From Oscillospiraceae bacterium (lineage in GTDB: Bacteria; Bacillota; Clostridia; Oscillospirales; Oscillospiraceae): a stretch of DNA of 5,912 nt. The DNA lies in assembly GCA_024404215.1 (NCBI GenBank), contig JAKSQI010000105.1:1-5912 (forward strand), read 5' to 3'. The notes under the pieces were generated by a model that saw only the letters and a program-made list of their open reading frames with translations, was not told the origin of the DNA and ran no database searches. The position numbers and the translations under genes were made by a program. Shown here piece after piece: positions 4,886-5,912 of this stretch (position 1 is the stretch's first letter; each line of letters begins with the position of its first letter).

Positions 4886-5912
4886 ATGAGTAACACAAAC
4901 CTCACTTCTACCATGTCTGCCAGCCAAAAGCGCGAGCAGGCTAAGCTGGAGGAGAAGAAACGCACCAAAAAGACCATGCGCATTACCATTATTGTTATTT
5001 TGGTATGTGCCCTGCTTCTGGCTGCAGCCCTGACCATAAACTCCAACTTCATGCGCCGACAGGGTAAAGCATTCAGCGTCAACGGCATGGATTTTTCTGC
5101 TGCTGAATTTAATTTCCATTTCTACAATTATTACTACGAGTATGTACAGTATGTATACACTGAGGTTCCGGATTATGCCGGCATGCTGCTGCCCAACTCC
5201 TCCACCACCATGGAGGCCCAGCAGTACAGCGAGGGTGTTACCTGGAAGGACCATTTCATGGAATACACCGAATCCTGCCTGAAGGAGGACACGGCCCTCT
5301 ACAAGGCCGGTAAGGCCGAGGGCTTTGAAATGAGTGCCGATCAAATGCAGGCCTATGAGGATGAAATCGAGGGTCTGGCAACCCAGGCCTCTACCTATGG
5401 CTACAGCAGCGTAGATAAGCTGATCCAGAAAACCTATGGGGCCAGTGTTACCGAGGAAATTCTGAAGGAACAGCTTTTGTTTGTATACTACGCTCAGGCC
5501 TATGAGGAGCACTGCAAGAGCGCCATTCAGTTTACAGATGCTGAGATTCAGCAGCGATATGAGGAAAAGAAGGACATGTATGACCTTTTTGATTATCGCT
5601 ACTTTATCGTATATCCTGAGGCTGTTGATGAGGAACAGTATAAGGATGACGAGGAAGGTCTGGCAGCTGCAAAGGAAGCCGCTTTGGCTGATGCTCATGA
5701 CCGTGCTGCAGCTATTGCCGCCGGTATCAAGACCCCAGAGGATTTTGCTGCTGCTGCCAAGGAATACGATCCTGAGAAATATTCCGAGGAAGGTTCTGTA
5801 AAGCGTTCCTATAACGGTGAACTGTTGGGCGGAACCTACGGCCCCTGGCTGCGGGATGCTGCCCGTAAGAGCGGCGATGTTGAGATATTTGATATTTCCG
5901 TTGGTGTTTATG
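4886..5912 (+). CDS. Membrane-anchored SurA-N/parvulin-like foldase, N-terminal part
   Basis: An extracytoplasmic protein related to PrsA/SurA chaperone-isomerases, which help exported proteins fold. The window holds 342 codons; the end lies beyond the edge. Seen: a charged cytoplasmic head rich in Lys, Arg and Glu (14-32), one hydrophobic helix (33-51), then GKAFSVNGMDFSAAEF (60-75), the opening typical of clostridial SurA-N proteins, and an aromatic stretch with seven tyrosines between 80 and 91. Residues 120-230 form the helical SurA-N region (LKEDTALYKAGKAEGFEMS, then a helix ending QQRYEEKKDMY). From about 237 (YRYFIVYP) the sequence follows a parvulin pattern, with PEDFAAAAKEY and later LLGGTYGPW, but the usual RHIL histidine is tyrosine. 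There is no lipobox: Cys41 lies inside the helix after valine. GAAGG lies 10 bases before the ATG. ATGs at codons 10 and 31 are alternative starts. Confidence 0.8.
   Translation, partial: MSNTNLTSTMSASQKREQAKLEEKKRTKKTMRITIIVILVCALLLAAALTINSNFMRRQGKAFSVNGMDFSAAEFNFHFYNYYYEYVQYVYTEVPDYAGMLLPNSSTTMEAQQYSEGVTWKDHFMEYTESCLKEDTALYKAGKAEGFEMSADQMQAYEDEIEGLATQASTYGYSSVDKLIQKTYGASVTEEILKEQLLFVYYAQAYEEHCKSAIQFTDAEIQQRYEEKKDMYDLFDYRYFIVYPEAVDEEQYKDDEEGLAAAKEAALADAHDRAAAIAAGIKTPEDFAAAAKEYDPEKYSEEGSVKRSYNGELLGGTYGPWLRDAARKSGDVEIFDISVGVY

Noticed and set aside
4994..5042. Lipoprotein signal in the foldase
   Set aside because: The only cysteine (residue 41) lies in the middle of the hydrophobic helix after valine, which does not satisfy a lipobox. 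A signal anchor or ordinary signal peptide fits better.
4742..5698. 318-codon open frame on the minus strand with hydrophobic stretches
   Set aside because: The hydrophobic runs arise from the complement of Glu/Lys-rich codons of the foldase gene. It ends in the noncoding gap and overlaps the plus-strand promoter.

Overview
The window looks like chromosomal DNA from a Bacillota (Firmicutes) bacterium, most likely a gut-type Clostridia. The signs are a short Mrp protein with an N-terminal cysteine cluster, a DUF1292 protein, a membrane-anchored SurA/PrsA-like foldase, strong purine-rich ribosome binding sites, and near-consensus TTGaca-17-TATAAT promoters in every gap. Base composition is balanced and codon use looks even across the genes. 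I see no mobile element, tRNA, rRNA or CRISPR array. The genus cannot be fixed from this sequence.

Layout. (1) 1-389, minus strand: the N-terminal third of a PutP-type sodium/proline symporter, cut by the window edge. (2) 390-545: a divergent control region with back-to-back promoters and an inverted repeat suited to a LysR-type regulator. (3) 546-1415, plus: a LysR-family regulator, probably controlling the symporter and itself. (4) 1517-2329, plus: an Mrp/NBP35-type P-loop ATPase (iron-sulfur cluster carrier) with its own consensus promoter and a strong 14-bp terminator. (5) 2470-4508, plus: a three-gene transcription unit of homoserine dehydrogenase, a cysteine-rich DUF2284 protein and a small acidic DUF1292 protein, with very short or overlapping junctions, closed by a hairpin. 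(6) 4509-4885: no protein gene. It holds a promoter, a structured RNA of about 182 nt whose ends pair and which runs into a T-tract (best explained as 6S RNA), and the promoter of the next gene. (7) 4886 to the end, plus: a membrane-anchored SurA-N/parvulin-like foldase, cut by the window edge.

How the parts work together. Proline (or a related solute) uptake is paired with a divergent sensor-regulator. Mrp serves Fe-S protein maturation, and the DUF2284 protein has a ferredoxin-like cysteine pattern that could need such a cluster, but nothing in the sequence links the two directly. Homoserine dehydrogenase feeds threonine and methionine synthesis. Its C-terminal region looks like a shortened, degenerate ACT domain, so feedback control may be lost. 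The RNA gene, if it is 6S RNA, is a global regulator of RNA polymerase and unrelated to its neighbours.

Most of the window is ordinary housekeeping. The parts most worth a second look are the 6S-like RNA gene and its promoter nested in a terminator, the LysR operator that overlaps a promoter, and the foldase that lacks the expected parvulin histidine.
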